A stretch of DNA of 64,000 nucleotides, taken from assembly GCA_015680685.1 (NCBI GenBank), contig MNCI01007710.1, forward strand, positions 123,743 through 187,742, read 5' to 3'. Positions within the stretch are counted from its first letter, which is position 1; every line of letters starts with the position of its first letter. A model generated the notes under the pieces. That model saw only the letters and a list, made by a program, of their open reading frames with translations, had not been told where the DNA came from and did no database searches. This document shows positions 46,671 through 59,156 of the stretch, one piece after another. A program made the position numbers and the translations under genes. Source of the DNA: Gnetum montanum. Taxonomy: Eukaryota > Streptophyta > Gnetopsida > Gnetales > Gnetaceae.

Positions 46671-46748
46671 TCTAGAACCAAACATATAGAAATAAGAAAT
46701 GACTTTATCCAAGAGCAAGTTCAAGGAGGAAAGACTGAAATTGACCAC

Positions 46749-47389
46749 AGCAAGTTAGAAAAATCAACTTGTGAACATTCTAATGAAGCCACTTCCATCC
46801 AACCAATTTGAAGAAATCAAGAAAGGGCTGGGAATTGGGATGCTTCAACTAGTCTAAGTATGCAAGTATCTAAATCTACATTAGGTAGGTTAAGGAATCA
46901 CCCACCCTTAGAATATGATAGATTTGATTTGCATTTTAATTAGTTTTATTTTCCATGAATATGCCTGCAAGTGTCTATATGTTGTTACTTGTCTTTAGGT
47001 ATTTTTTGTGTGATCATGGTAATTGAACAGTGTTAAGTTAATCATTCTTATGATAGATCAACCTACTTAACTGTAAGCGTAAGTTTGTTTTTGCATACCT
47101 TCGGCCAATCGAATTTTGTATAGGTTGACCTTACCTTAGTTGATCTTGCCTTTGATTCGCTGACCTTCTGTACCATGTGCCGTTTGTTTTTTAAATTTTT
47201 TGGGATATGCAATAGGTCAACCAACCCTCAAAGAAAAGTATTTTTAAAAAGGATCTATCACTATTTTTTGGATCATTCGTGTTTCTTCCTATTGTCGCCC
47301 TCCTCTTCCTTCACTGCATCACACATCTTTGAAGTATGTCTTAGCTTTCAAAGGTTTGAGATCAGTGCTCCTTCTCCTACTAGACCATC
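46749..47389 (+). other. Spacer between copia pol and downstream ORF
   Basis: About 640 bases without a recognised domain; AT-rich. It separates RNase H from the env-like/third ORF, as seen in Sirevirus-type elements. Confidence 0.5.
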
Positions 47390-48556
47390 ATGATGCATCC
47401 TAAGAAGGTTACCCATTACAACATAGATACAGAACCTAAAGAAGATAATAAACTGTTCTTGTCCACTACTTGAAAAGAGAAATGGTCATGCTTTGAATCC
47501 ACAGTTGTTGTTAGTAAAAGGAAGATAGTGATATCTCAACTAAAGAGATCTTTTGACATTGAGAAATTCTTTGAGAATGGACATTGGATTTTCCTACAAC
47601 ATCTTCTTGGAGATGCCCACCCACATCTTGTACTACTATTCTTTTGCAATTTAGAGGTTCTCAACAATACAAGGTTCCACACATTTGTGTTAGGGTACAA
47701 AATAGTTGTAACTACTTAGAAGAGTGGGGGTCTTCTTGCTATGCTAGGTAGTGGGCTCTATAAGTTTCTTACTACAACAAGTACTCTAAGGGATTTAGTC
47801 AATTAACCCCAACTAATGGAATTACTATGTGGCAGGGATTTCACATAGCTCCACAACGTCAAAAGCAAAGACATTAATCCCAAATTCAAGTTAGTGACTT
47901 GTATCTTGATGATTAATTTTATGTTGAAGAGTGAACATTATGATGAGGTTCCATCTTTCATATTGGTTGTGATGTATTGTATGGTGAAGAAAAAGAATCT
48001 CAATTGTTCGTAGTACATTTTGCAACTTATGCTTAATCATGTTGTTGAACATGGGCATTTAAGTTTTTCCTTTGGGGTTTTGAGAACACTGATTATGGGG
48101 GTAAATGTTCCCATATTAGACAATAAGGTTGAAGGGTTTAAGTCTTAACCCTATGATGAAGCTACTCTAAAGTGCATGAATCGTTAGGCATAAGAGAAGC
48201 ATGTACCCCCATTAGTAGTTTAGAAAAAGAAGAAGACTACAATTCTAGATAGCTAGTTGATGAGGCAAATGATTTGAAAGATTAATGCAATGAAAAATAT
48301 GAGTGCTCAAAAACTTCATCAACAAAAGTACCCAATTAAAAAGATAAAAGCCAAAGGGTCAATCAACAATTTTGGTTATAGTGCTAGTATAGAGGCTCCT
48401 TTTGACATTGAGAGAGTTGAAAGTGATGAAGAAGTTGGTATTGTTGCTTGTTTAGACACCTTAAAGGAAGAAGAACAAGCCAGTCTAAGTGGCATTATTG
48501 GATCAAATTTAGAAGAAAGTGAAGAGGATAGTGATGAGGAGGAGAAGAAAGACTAA
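47390..48556 (+). pseudogene. Third ORF of copia element (plant 'transposon protein' type), stop-laden
   Basis: From the ATG at 47390 a single frame runs 389 codons to 48556 with about ten internal stops but no frameshift that I can see. Many stops sit where CAG or CAA would fit (e.g. NCS-stop-YILQLMLNHV). Content in order: ISQLKRSFDIEKFFENGHW, LLFFCNLEVLNNTRFHTFVL, NVKSKDINPKFKLVTCIL, MVKKKNLNCS, SFSFGVLRTLIMGVNVPI, and an acidic C-terminus (EESEEDSDEEEKKD). This order recalls the domain called putative plant transposon protein that follows pol in many Sireviruses, sometimes termed env-like. Its function is unknown. Assignment is by wording and location only. Confidence 0.55.
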
Positions 48557-51500
48557 GTTCTTCACTGTGTCTTTTGTATCTTTTTTCCTATCTATCCATT
48601 TGTCCTTTATTTTGTTAAGCTTGTTTATGCTTTAATTAGTCCTATGTCTATTCATTTTTTGTTGAGCTTTAAGCATCTTCTGGCAAACTAAAAACATTTT
48701 AAATTTCAAAAATGCCTTGTTTACTTCAACTTAATTTTAATATCATAGACCTTTTTTTTTCATTTTTTTTTGAAGAAAAAGTAAACCTGGTTCTATGGTG
48801 GTTGAGGTACATTTGATAATAAAAGATTATACATAAAGCACACTGTAAAAAGATTACAGATTTCAATAATAGAACAATCCAAAACAAATGCAGTATTAAG
48901 CTAAACGAGCAATCATCGATGAAGCGTTTAACAAGTATAGCAGGTTATTCTTTTCTTGTTGAAAAACCTACCTATTACACGAAACTCACATGATATGTAG
49001 TGCTACTATAGCAAAAAAATTTCATTAATCAATAATGTTGCTATACTTGTTAGATTAACCCCTTGATAGGTCAAGAGACCTAAATTGAAGCAAGAATCAT
49101 TAGAAGAAAAAAAAAAGCACACTTTTGAGGTTGACCTACCCGAGATAAGATGATGTCAAATGCCTAGTTCCAAATGACAAGTTCAAGCAAGATGACCAAG
49201 TGGAGAACTTTTGTTTTAAAGAATTCAAGTGAAAAGTTGACTGATCTAGACATAGGTCGAGCTATCATATACTTAGGTCACTAACCTCATCTAGGGTCAA
49301 CCTATCAAGGGAATAATCTTCAAGCATTGCCATTCATCTAACCAACTAGAGCATTTCTCAATGGTCAATCATAGCTTTTTGAGCATTGGTGCTAAGGTGG
49401 AGGTGGTTCGTTGGATGAAGATCAGTACTTTAGTAGCAATGGGCAAGATCAAACCAAGCTTTTGAAAAAAAATAGAAAAGTATAACAAAGAGAGCTAAAC
49501 CAAAATATCTCATTGGATCTTTGTGCCTTACTCTCTATATCATTTGTGTATCTCTACTTGTATTGGACGCAATTTGATCTATGTTGAGATCACTAAGCAT
49601 CATTGTAAACTTTCTTTGAGATTTGAGTTCAAGTTTGAGGACTTTCTACCTAAAAATCTCATTTGTAAAAAAGGAAGACTGGAAACCTTTGAAACCATCA
49701 TTGTTCTTTAATGAAGTGAAGAAGTTGTAAGGGAACCGTAAGGAAGAGGAGATTCGAATAGCCCCTATAGAGTGGACTAGGCCCAAGCCAAACCACTATA
49801 AATATTGGTGTGTTATTTGATCCACAACTCTTTATTCTTAAGGAATATTACAACCATTTATAATTAGATGTTACAACCTTACACATAGTTATGAATTAGC
49901 ATAGGAGGTTGTGGATTATCTTATAGAGTTACAAATCTAGTAATTGAGCATTATATCTTACTTTAAGTATAATAGCAACATCCAATTGTCTATGGATGTG
50001 TAATTTGGGGTTCTAGGCTTGATAAAAAATCAAGGAATAAAATAGAAAAACTTCAAATTCAATTTCTATTGAATAAATTCAAAGTCAAAACCCAAGCCCT
50101 ATATGTAATAAGTCTATTAAGAGCTACTATCTTGTTATTAGAAGTTGAGGCTGAAGAAAATCCATGACTATAAAAATAGGGTATCATAAATTTAGATGCA
50201 CTAATGAATTAAGAACAAGCTTCAAATATTGTTAGAACAGAATGCTTTTGAAGATATAACAAAATAAATCACAAACAAAAAGAAGCTACAATTTGTTTTG
50301 AAAATATATATTAGAACTTGTATCGATTGTAAAACAAAATATTTACATGCAACTATTTTTTTAATAGAAAAGTCCATATTATTTAATAGTAAATCTTAAA
50401 AAAAAAACCAATGACAAGAAGCCATAAAGAAATAATCGTTAGTTGTTGTCACAAGCACAAAACCAACATCCAAGACCACACAAATACTTTATATAAACAA
50501 AGGATAACAATACCCTAACAACATAATGACAAGCAATAAACAAGAGACGTAGAACCAATCAAGCAATGTCTACATATTTATTTCCCTATTTTAAACAGCT
50601 TCAAGAAATTTGAAATAATCTTAACCCTATGTATCAAGAGGTGAAAGGCTTGAAACAATTCTTCAAATTCTCATCATGCCCTTGCAAGAAGATTTCCCTA
50701 CTATCATCTTCCTCAAAATCTTCAAGTGCTTTTTGCAACAATTTAAATCTTTGAAGATTGTCTCCCTTGTCAAGATGTCTATTCCTATATTTAGTTAAGA
50801 GAAGAAAATGAGATCCCACCACTTTTAAGTTGAAATTAGAAAATTGAAATTTGCATAATAATAATAGAATAAACCAATTGTGGATACAACAAATTGTAAA
50901 AAATGAGCTTAAAAAAAATTACAAGTTATTAAATTATCAATGTTAATTCTAAGTCGGAGAAGTGTTCAAACTATATAGGAATATTTAGCACATCTCCTAT
51001 CCTCAACATACTAGTAATGTATTTTGTGGAAACTGATTTATCCTACAAAAACTTCAAATTTTCGTTAGTTAACAAAACCATCCCAAGGCTCAAGGTTCAT
51101 TCCCATACCAAAGCTAGTTCTCTCTCGTACTCGGATATTTATTCCTTGTAGCACCGTGACCCGACAATTTTGGTCTTTTGTTTGATATGGTTTGTCATTA
51201 ATGCCTTAAAAAAAGAATACATTGTTCGCAACCCAATGACATGGAAACCACCCATTTAAAAAGCAAATTTCACTTTAGCAAACAATTGAATCCCATAAAT
51301 ATGTTTGACGTAAAACACATGCAAATAAGTCTACCCGATGTTATTTAAACATCGCTTTAATAAACAAAAAAACAATTTTCAAGCCATATATACAGAGACA
51401 AATCAAGTAGATGGTATAGCAAATTTTCACCTGGACGTCCATTTTCCCATATAATCATCATGATCAAGGAGGACTCAATTATGACCTTGGATAAAGCTGA

Positions 51501-51688
51501 GTTGCTTTTGGCACGCACATATCTACATTTCCAGCTTACACCACATGAATAGTAGGAATATATCAGTTGAAAAGTATACACTTCGGCAGAGCATAACCAT
51601 AGAAATAACGCTTCCAGTATTCTTTTTTACTTTTGAAACTATACTTTCACATAACTTTCACACTAGGAGGGGCACGGTTACACCAGTG
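48557..51688. other. Intergenic/repeat-derived stretch without recognised gene
   Basis: No domain found. The part at about 49060-49740 has composition and phrasing like copia LTR sequence (e.g. ATTGTAAACTTTCTTTGAG), but no matching copy is found 5' of the copia gag, so an LTR cannot be shown. Part of 51300-51688 is probably the 3' untranslated region of the F-box/LysM gene. A minus-strand frame at 50634-50822 has no family match. Confidence 0.5.
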
Positions 51689-52060
51689 TTACAACACTCT
51701 GTGCCTTTGTGCCCAATCAAAATCATCAGAAAATTGTTGAAGTGCCAATCTGATATCACCATTGGAGATGGAAAGGTAGTATTCAGCAGTTTCATCATCT
51801 GCTTGTAAACTTCTCTTCATAGATTGTAGCAACCGTTTCCTAGCTTTCTCCGACAAATTATTTGGCACATGGCTTGATTTGGCATTAGGTACACCATCGG
51901 GGTACAGAACAGCTACTTCTCTCTTTGCATAAACGTCGAGTTCAATATAGCATGTTTCATTAATAAGTATATTGGGATTGCTGATAGGAATCAAAACCCT
52001 CTCTCTTGAATAGATTCCATGGTCACTCATCATGTTATTGAGTCTTCTAATATCTGTCGC
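51689..52060 (-). CDS. F-box/LysM domain protein (At1g55000-like), last coding exon
   Basis: The minus strand encodes 123 residues ending DFDWAQRHRVL and a stop. The start ATDIRRLNNMMSDHGIYSRE is the second half of a LysM domain (RLNN..., then VLIPISNPNILI). NETCYIELDVYAKREVAVLY follows, and a C-terminal part with LSEKARKRLLQSMKRSLQAD and AEYYLSISNGDIRLAL. The order matches the plant F-box/LysM protein family. The exon is preceded by a splice acceptor (TGATTTACAG ahead of GCGACA, boundary at 52060/52061), in phase 0. F-box proteins are substrate adaptors of SCF ubiquitin ligases; LysM modules bind GlcNAc-type glycans in other proteins, but this protein's ligand is unknown. The upstream exon with F-box and first half of LysM was not found in the window. 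Confidence 0.8.
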   Translation of the reverse strand, partial: ATDIRRLNNMMSDHGIYSRERVLIPISNPNILINETCYIELDVYAKREVAVLYPDGVPNAKSSHVPNNLSEKARKRLLQSMKRSLQADDETAEYYLSISNGDIRLALQQFSDDFDWAQRHRVL

Positions 52061-53211
52061 CTGTAAATCATGTTTCATTGCAATTAGCACAAACTAATGC
52101 ACAAGATATAAAGTTGTAGACGCAATAATACACCAATACAAGACCTTTCATCTCATTGGCACAACCAAAAAATAGTTAAATCATAGTTTTTGTTTTTTAA
52201 ACAGTATGACAACAGTACACATGGATATTCAAGAATTGGAAATTATCATTAATTTGACTTTTAACATAGATGAATGGCAAAAAAGAACTTGTATAGCTGA
52301 TGCCATATAGGTAAGATAAGGCTTGGATGATGAAGATGATGATCTTAGGACAAATGTATCAAATGTCAGAGTTAAAAATTATTCCAAACAAGCGAATGAA
52401 AGACTTATAGGATGAACAATGTTGCACAACGCTTAGCTTTTCTGATACTTGAAAATTTTCATAAAAGCTAAGTTCGACAACACTTTATAATTTCCAGACA
52501 AAATTGCCAATTCCAAAACAAATTGCTAGTCAAGCTCAAGCCTTGCAATCAAAGAATTAGGAAACCCGTTAACTGCATCATATTGTTGCAGGGAAAGAAA
52601 CTTATATTAACCCTTCAATGTGAAATCTGAAACACATTAGAATTTAAAAGCTGTCCCCAAAGGAAACCTGCCTCATGCAGAGCAGAAACAATTTTGATAT
52701 GCAGAACGGATGAAATTAAAGAAACTAGTCAGCAGCCCAATATCATGGCTAAACTAGCAATACCTAGGATCTAGAATAAACAATGAGAAGAAAAATGGAA
52801 AGTGAGCATTGACCAGCACATAAAAAGGCTCACACTTTAAGTGCACAAATAATATAGCAATAGTTTAGACAGAGAATAAAAATTCACTACAAAATCAACA
52901 CTAGCAGAATTATTCAAGAACTCCAAGACTCGATCTTGCAATGTACAATATAAATATCTGAAAACAAACTCTGGAAACTATGATGCACAATCCTTCCTTA
53001 ATAACTAAAATATGATTGTCAAGCAAATTATTTAGTTGTTTTTGAAACAATTGACAACGCAGCCTTTAGTTGTCATACTAAAATATAATATGGGAATACA
53101 TAATTTAAATATATTCAATAAATTTCTCTAAAATAAGATGTAAATTCCTATAACTCTTCTTCAAGTTCTACAATGCTCAGATTAGAAAATTTGTTGCAAT
53201 ATGATCTTAAC
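52061..53211 (-). other. Intron sequence of F-box/LysM gene (presumed)
   Basis: Begins with the splice acceptor AG at 52061-52062 (minus). No exon-like frame was seen up to the LINE at 53227. The intron would continue through both LINEs and perhaps past the window. Confidence 0.5.
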
Positions 53212-53226
53212 TTAGATGACAAAATT
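53212..53226. repeat. LINE target duplication, left copy
   Basis: TTAGATGACAAAATT, 15 bases, repeated perfectly at 59157-59171. Confidence 0.9.
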
Positions 53227-53278
53227 GAAATACTACAAGACGTCACTTCTGATCAGGTGTCGGACTATTTAGAAAATG

Positions 53279-54500
53279 GGAGGAGCAAACGAGGTTGCGA
53301 GCACCAGTGGGGGAGTGGGTGATGGCAGACAAGATGGTGCAGGGGGAGCTGTTGGCTCTGGTGGGAGTGGGCATGTGCAGGTGGACACGGGAGGGGAAGG
53401 TGGTGGACATGGATCGATTTAGGCACTGGGGGAGGGCCCTAGGATGGGAGGGCCTAATGAAAGGAGGTGGAAACCAGGAGCAAGAGAAATTGAAACCTGC
53501 TACTGGCAAGAAGGTCACTTACAGTTGCAGATGAAAGGCTGGTCCGAGGAGGAGATATAAAGGATGGAATGCAGCCTCATCAGTAAATTTGTTTCCAAGG
53601 GAGTCAAGCCTAGACTAGATCTCATTGCAAAATGGATGCAAACCACGTGGAAAGTAGGGGATGTTGGGGTTTGGTGCCTGTCGGGTGACTTGCTCTTGTT
53701 TATCTTCTGGTCTGTGGAGGAGCGTGACCGGGTTTTGACTGGGGGGCCTAGGTCTATGGGGCGCAAGGCCTTGCATTGACCCCATGGAGACCAAGGGCAC
53801 ACAAAGAAGAAGACTTGTTTGCTTGAGCATCAATTTGGATTAGAGCGTTTGGGATCCCATGGGAGATGTGGACATCAGAGTTCCTCGAAGCTTTTGTAGG
53901 CATGTTTAGGGACTTTATTACTTTAGATTGCTTCACTGACTCCATAACAAGAATTGGTTTCGCATGCTTTTGTGTCTAGCGGCCTCTTTTGTCGAAAGAC
54001 CTAGTCAAGGAGGTTTCGCTAGAGTTTCCTGATGGCAAAGAAACCATCAGAATTGAATACGAGAACTTGGAGGAACCCACTCCACCGTTACAGGGTGGGA
54101 AGGGTTGTGCGACTTGTGGAAAGGCTGGACATCTAGCCGCAAACTGCAAAGTGAGGCAGAGACCTGAAGATGTAGCAAAACCCAAGGGTAGGCAAGGAGA
54201 TGCACCAAGATGGTTTCAAATCCAAAAGGGGCAGTTCCCACAAAGGAGGCAGTACCTCTAAAAACAATGGAGGAAATGCAATCTGGGGGAACCAAGACTA
54301 CAAGAGAGCCAAAGAAGGAAGGAGAGCTTGAGAATGTGATCACAGGAGGGCTTAAGGAGGAGGCCTCTTTATTGTGGACACCCTACACACCGATAGGGTC
54401 CAAGAGCATGGGGGACTTGTTGATGCTAAAGCTCCCACCATTAGGGCATTGGATGTCTATTGTTCATGGATCTTCCAGACCGTTGATGTCAGAAGTTTGA
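53279..54500 (+). pseudogene. LINE ORF1 (DUF4283-like, zinc knuckle)
   Basis: The ORF1 region has a Gly-rich 5' part (53280-53530). A DUF4283-like segment (53564-53779) follows: ISKFVSKGVKPRLDLIAKWM, TTWKVGDVGVWCLSGDLLLF, ERDRVLTGGP. After a broken stretch, 53989-54261 gives LVKEVSLEFPDGKETIRIEY and the knuckle CATCGKAGHLAANC (54106-54147), with CX2CX4HX4C spacing. ORF1 protein binds the LINE RNA and acts as chaperone in the RNP. Several frameshifts make it non-functional. The layout is the usual one for plant L1 ORF1. Confidence 0.75.
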
Positions 54501-54649
54501 GGGGAGATTGTTCAAACTCTGCCTAGAGGAGCTCAGATCGGCAGGCCCAACACACCTATTGCAAGAAGCAAACAAACATAGTTGGAAATAGATTTGGGGA
54601 TTCATAGAACCTTGAGGGAGGCTTTCGGGAACTAGTCATTGGGTTGCCC

Positions 54650-55400
54650 ATGAAGATCCTTTCTTGGAATTGTAGGTGCCAAGGTACACCCTACAAAACA
54701 AATACCCAAGGATAGTGTTAGGTGTGAGGGTTGTGTTGTAGTTTGCTTACAAGAGACAAAACTACAGCAGCTGGAGTCTAGCTTGTTGAAATGGTACAGT
54801 TGGAGTGCGCAGTTGATTCCCTGAAGTGGCAAAGCTAGGGGCCTTGTGTTCCTGGCTCAAACATCATTGGTGCCAGTGGACAAGTCCTGCTGGAGTCAAA
54901 CGGTTCATTTGGCTCAAGAGAACATCTGGCTTACAAACATGTATGGGGCACAAAACTGGGAGGTTTGGTTACAAGAACTCTGGAGAACTACGTTGGTGGT
55001 ACCAGACAAAGAGCACTAGATTTTGATTGGAAACTTTAATCAACACCGTTACCCATGGGAAAAGACGGGAGGAGATAACAATATTCCTCTAGGCAACTAG
55101 GAGTCATCGGAGTTTCTTCAACCGCATAGCCTAGTAGATATGTAGGTGGAAGGCTGCAAGTTCACTTGGAGCAATAGGAGGAAAGGGAATGAGCATGTGC
55201 AGTCGAGGATAGATCGTGTCTGGGTGAGTACAGGGTTAGTTCTTAGCTACAATATTCATGTGACAGGCAAGGAGCAACTAGCCTCCGATCATCACTCCCT
55301 TTCATGCGATCTGCAGGTGGCACGTGGCTTGGCACCCAAGCCTTTTAGCTTTGAGCGTACATGGCTTTCTAAACCTTGGTTGAGCCCACTTGTGTAGAAT
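54650..55400 (+). pseudogene. LINE ORF2 endonuclease (APE type)
   Basis: The region starts with MKILSWNCRCQG (54650), the family's usual first words. Further markers: ILIGNFNQHRYPWEK (about 55018-55060; usual wording GDFN, so the Asp is replaced by Asn), FTWSNRRKGNEHVQSRIDRV (55146 on) and LASDHHSLSCDL (about 55275-55310), which supplies the Asp-His pair. The endonuclease nicks target DNA for priming. The frame changes at least twice and contains stops. Confidence 0.75.
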
Positions 55401-55915
55401 ATCTAGCAAGGGTATTCTATAGAGGTGGAACCAAGAAATTTTCTCAAACACGGCTTGCGAATGATCAAGGGCCAAATCAAGAATAGAGCCATGGCAAATA
55501 AATATGGGTTTCGGGCTTTCCACTCCTAGTTGATGCATCGTCTTATTGTCGTTTAGGCAATGTAGGACCTGGATGAAGACCTTCACGCTAAAGGACAAAC
55601 ACTACTGAGGGAGTTGCAGGATCTCTCTTTGGAGGAGGAAATATACTAGCAACAACGTGCTAGAATCACCTAGCTCATGAAGGGGGATTAAAATACAAAG
55701 TTTTTCTTTGCTTCCGCAAAGGGTCGTGGATAGGAGAAGAACAAGCTCAGACTTGTTCAGGAAGGGGTCATGCTGGCGGATGAGGAGAAGATTGCAAATA
55801 TGGTGTAGCAATATTGGGGGAGATTTGGTGGGCAAAAGAGACAAGTCATGTATCTATGCTGATACAACAAGTGCTAGGACTCGTGGACAACTAGGCACTG
55901 CTTCATCCGTTCACA

Positions 55916-56810
55916 ATGCAGGAGCTGGCCACTGCCACACAGACGATAAAGAACAACAAGGCACCTGGACTTGATAGATGGCCAATAGAATTTTTCCGAG
56001 AACACATGGGCCTAATGGGTGCGAATATTCTAGATGCTTTTAACCACATGCTACACTGGCAAGAGGTAAGAAGTGAAATTAATTGTTCACATATTGTCTT
56101 GATTCCAAAAACTCAAATGCCATCTTCTCTAGCGCACTTTTGGCCGATTGGGATGTGTAACACTCTCCTTAGACTTTTCACAAAGATGCTAGTCCAACAA
56201 CTGGCACCATTGATGCCTCAGCTGGTTAGCTAGAATCAAGCGGGCTTTCTGAAGGGTCATTTCCTTCAAGACCAGGTAATCCTAATGCAAGAAGTTCTGC
56301 ACTTGTTTCAAACGTCTAGGTTCCCTAGTATGTGTGTAAAACTAGACATCATGAAGGCATACGACACTGTAAGCTAGACAATGCTGACAGAAATAATGTT
56401 GCGGAAAGGCTTTGCACCAGATTTTGTGCATCTATGCTTGCAAATTCAACCGTCAAGATAGTACTCTTTCAACATTGAGGGGAGGCTTTGGGGTTTTGAT
56501 GCACCTAGGTAGGGCCTGCGTCAAGGAGACCCCCTATCACCTCTACTTTTTATTCTAATAATGGATCTGTTGCAAGGGTACTGCAAGATGAGGGACTTCA
56601 AGGTGTGTCGATGGCTGGGGTGCATTGCATCGCAGAGCACTACACCGATGACACTATTGTTTTTACACGTGGTCGTGCCTCAAGCAATGGCCCTCCAAAA
56701 AATGTTGGAGCGGGACTTGCGGTTAATAAGGCAAAGTCCAACTACACCTAATCAACATGGACACACAGGTGAATGGCTGAATCTATCAAGTCTTAGGTAT
56801 CTTGCCTAGG
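55916..56810 (+). pseudogene. LINE ORF2 reverse transcriptase
   Basis: The order of motifs is that of LINE RT: KNNKAPGLDRWPIEFFREHM (55950 on), HIVLIPKTQMPSSLAHFWPI, NQAGFLKGHFLQDQ after a stop, VKLDIMKAYDTV (56335-56370), GLRQGDPLSPLLFILIMDLL (56515-56575) and the catalytic box YTDDTIVF at 56641-56652 (usually YADD), found in a different frame from the preceding 56561-56809 frame. RT makes the new LINE copy at the nick. Stops at 56231 and elsewhere and the frame change show it is dead. Confidence 0.8.
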
Positions 56811-56966
56811 ATGGTGCAAGACTCCCATCTTGGGATGCCAATCTTTGATTAGCATAGGAGACCAACATGGAATGCGCTGATTCAAAAATTAGAAACAAAG
56901 ATTGTGCACTAGACAAACCAATTTCTATCAAGAAAGGGTAAAATAATTCTCACATCATCTATTCTA

Positions 56967-57600
56967 ATGGTGGTGGCAAGATTTATGGCCTCCATGACGC
57001 AACCGCTTGAGGGAGTGACCCAAAAAATCAACAAGATTATAAGGTGGTTAGTCTGGTTGAGAGGCAAAGGAAGAAAACTGCACCTAGTGTGCTGGGAAAA
57101 TATAGCAAAGCCAAAAAATGTAGGGGGAATCGATCTTCTGAGTTTCAAGGAAGAGGTCCTGCTGGGGATGCAAAGGCTTGCCAACCGACTGATGGCACCC
57201 AAGGGACGGCATGCCCAATGGATGAACATTATTAGATGGAAATACCAATTATGGAAGGTTGATTTCGGAGGTTCGCAATTTTGGCGAGAGCTATGTCGAC
57301 ATGCTAATCAAATGAGGGAGTGCAGACTACTAGGCACGACCCCTAAAAAGGTAATCCAAAATCATTTTTGCTGACCCTTGGGTGGAGGACTATATGGCAG
57401 GGCTGGCTACCTAACAAAATCAAGGTTTTCATATGGCTGGTTGCCACAAGGTGCTATCGGTGAGAGGTTTCCTACGGGAGAGAGGTCTGGATATCAACCC
57501 CCAATGGCCCCTATGCATGGAGAATACAAAAACAATTAATCATTTAATTTACTGATGTCCATACATGCTTGACACTTGGCAGGCCACAAAACTTAGACTA
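56967..57600 (+). pseudogene. LINE ORF2 C-terminal region (zf-RVT-like)
   Basis: The frame 56967-57374 has WLVWLRGKGRKLHLVCWENI, AKPKNVGGIDLLSFKEEVLL and MNIIRWKYQLWKVDFGGSQF. It is followed in another frame by TIWQGWLPNKIKVFIWLVA (about 57405-57445). These are the region after RT in plant L1 ORF2, with a cysteine-rich RVT-linked part usually at the end. The expected Cys/His residues could not all be located, owing to frameshifts. Confidence 0.6.
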
Positions 57601-57839
57601 CCTACTAGATTTCACAGGGATAATAAGGAAACAACAGTGCTATGGGCAACATGGAAGCATTGCAACCACTTGATTTTCAAGGGGCAACAATTGCCATCAT
57701 CAGTTGTTGCCACTAGGGGACTTAAGTTGTGGGAAGAAGTAATGCATGGTATGGGGTTCCTACGGTATCAACAACCAGTGGTAAAAACGTGCAAAGACGA
57801 TAGAGAGTTGTGGGTACTGGTGCAGAGGTCTAGCTAGGC

Positions 57840-59149
57840 GGATTTGCTGCCCCGGGTCAATGGGGTGCCAAATCTGGTGAATGACACTTTCTTTGAGCAT
57901 TGGGTTGGGGAGAAAACAACATTTCGAGGACGAAGGATCCTGTTGACTGAGGGGTGGTTGCGGCATTGGGTGTTCCAACTGAGGGTGAGGAGTTTCAATT
58001 GGTGCTTCATAGTTACGAGTACGCATATCAATTCTTCAAAAGCCCTATACCAAAAACGACCAATGACCATGTACCTCGGACTGTGCTGCCGTCGTTATGG
58101 TAGAAGGTAGTAGCCCTTGTTGACACGTTCTTGGTGCAATTCGGCACAATGTCGAAGTTGCTAGGAGTGCACTTCACGCTTATGCACTGCTTTAGGCGGG
58201 GACTACGGGTTAACATACCACGTTTTCTCCTAAATTCTTTGTAGCAACAAAGATTGGGAAGGCATGTAGGGCTTATCTTGGCACTTTCGTGACATGGGAC
58301 AAAGGTCTTGGTGACAGTACATCCGATGCCTTTGCTAGTTTATCGAAGGCAAAGGTTTTGGGACAATCATGGGGTTGCTGTGTTTGCTTCCGAGCTGCCC
58401 AAGGAGCGGGATGGGGCAGCAAGTTCCTCGACGGCTCCAAGGGGAAGTGAATAGGCGTCAATGATGCTAATGGAGGTCAAGAAGGCGTGCAGGGCAGCAG
58501 AAAAATAGGCTCAAGAGGAGGAGAGGCAACTTTGTGAGGATGGTTGGAACACCTATGAGGAGGTTCTGCAAACAGCAATTGATCTAGTTGCTAGACACAA
58601 GGAAGAATGGTAGGATTTGTCTCATAAAAACTAGCAAAGACGAGAGTTGATTCAACAGTTGCTACGACACGATAGTCCATGGTTGGGGGATGAAGGGGGA
58701 ATGCAATTAGGCATGGAAAATTCGCAGCAGGACACAGCAAAAGGCTAGGATCAGGTGGGAACGATGCTGGGGGATGTGGTTGGTCACCATGGCCAGGATT
58801 AGCCATGACTGCGACTTCCTTTGGTTGCGGAGGACTAGAGGGATGGCTGTTGGTCGCTGCCCTAGAGGGTTTGCTGGGGGGTGGGAGGCTTGAGTTGCGC
58901 TACGTTTCAATGTTTGCAGTAGGTTGTATTGGCTTTGCGCTTTTTTGCAATTGACTACAATATTTGAGAGTGTCTGGAAACCATCTTTTTCTTTGGGTTT
59001 CTAGGGTTTTGGGGTTCGATTTTGATTTTATTGTGGGCTGACACTTGCAACTTCTATGGTGTCAACACACAAAATGGTGGTTGTCGGATGCCCTTTTCCT
59101 GGTTGTACAAATTTTCTGCTTTTTCTTTAATAAAGCCTGAACTATTCTC
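57840..59149 (+). other. 3' part of the L1-type LINE, unassigned
   Basis: About 1.3 kb inside the LINE after recognisable ORF2, GC-richer than the flanks. Open frames (e.g. 57844-58110) do not match a family I know. It may be the decayed end of ORF2 plus a long 3' untranslated region. Confidence 0.4.
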
Positions 59150-59156
59150 AAAAAAA

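Larger units (their letters stand above)
53227..59156 (+). mobile_element. Full-length L1-type LINE
   Basis: A 5.93-kb insertion bounded by a perfect 15-bp duplication (TTAGATGACAAAATT) and ending in seven A (59150-59156), as in target-primed reverse transcription. It contains ORF1 (DUF4283-like segment plus a CCHC knuckle) and ORF2 (endonuclease, RT, C-terminal zf-RVT-like region), all plus strand, all broken by stops and shifts. A TTTAATAAAGCC poly(A)-signal-like sequence lies about 25 bases before the tail. It is GC-richer than its surroundings. It lies antisense to the F-box/LysM gene, in its presumed intron. Confidence 0.85.

Noticed and set aside
51545-51808. Plus-strand frame overlapping the F-box/LysM exon
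   Set aside because: The minus strand has the family match, stop and splice site; the plus frame is its shadow.
54047-54343. Minus-strand open frame over LINE ORF1
   Set aside because: Shadow of the plus-strand zinc-knuckle frame, which has a clear family signature.
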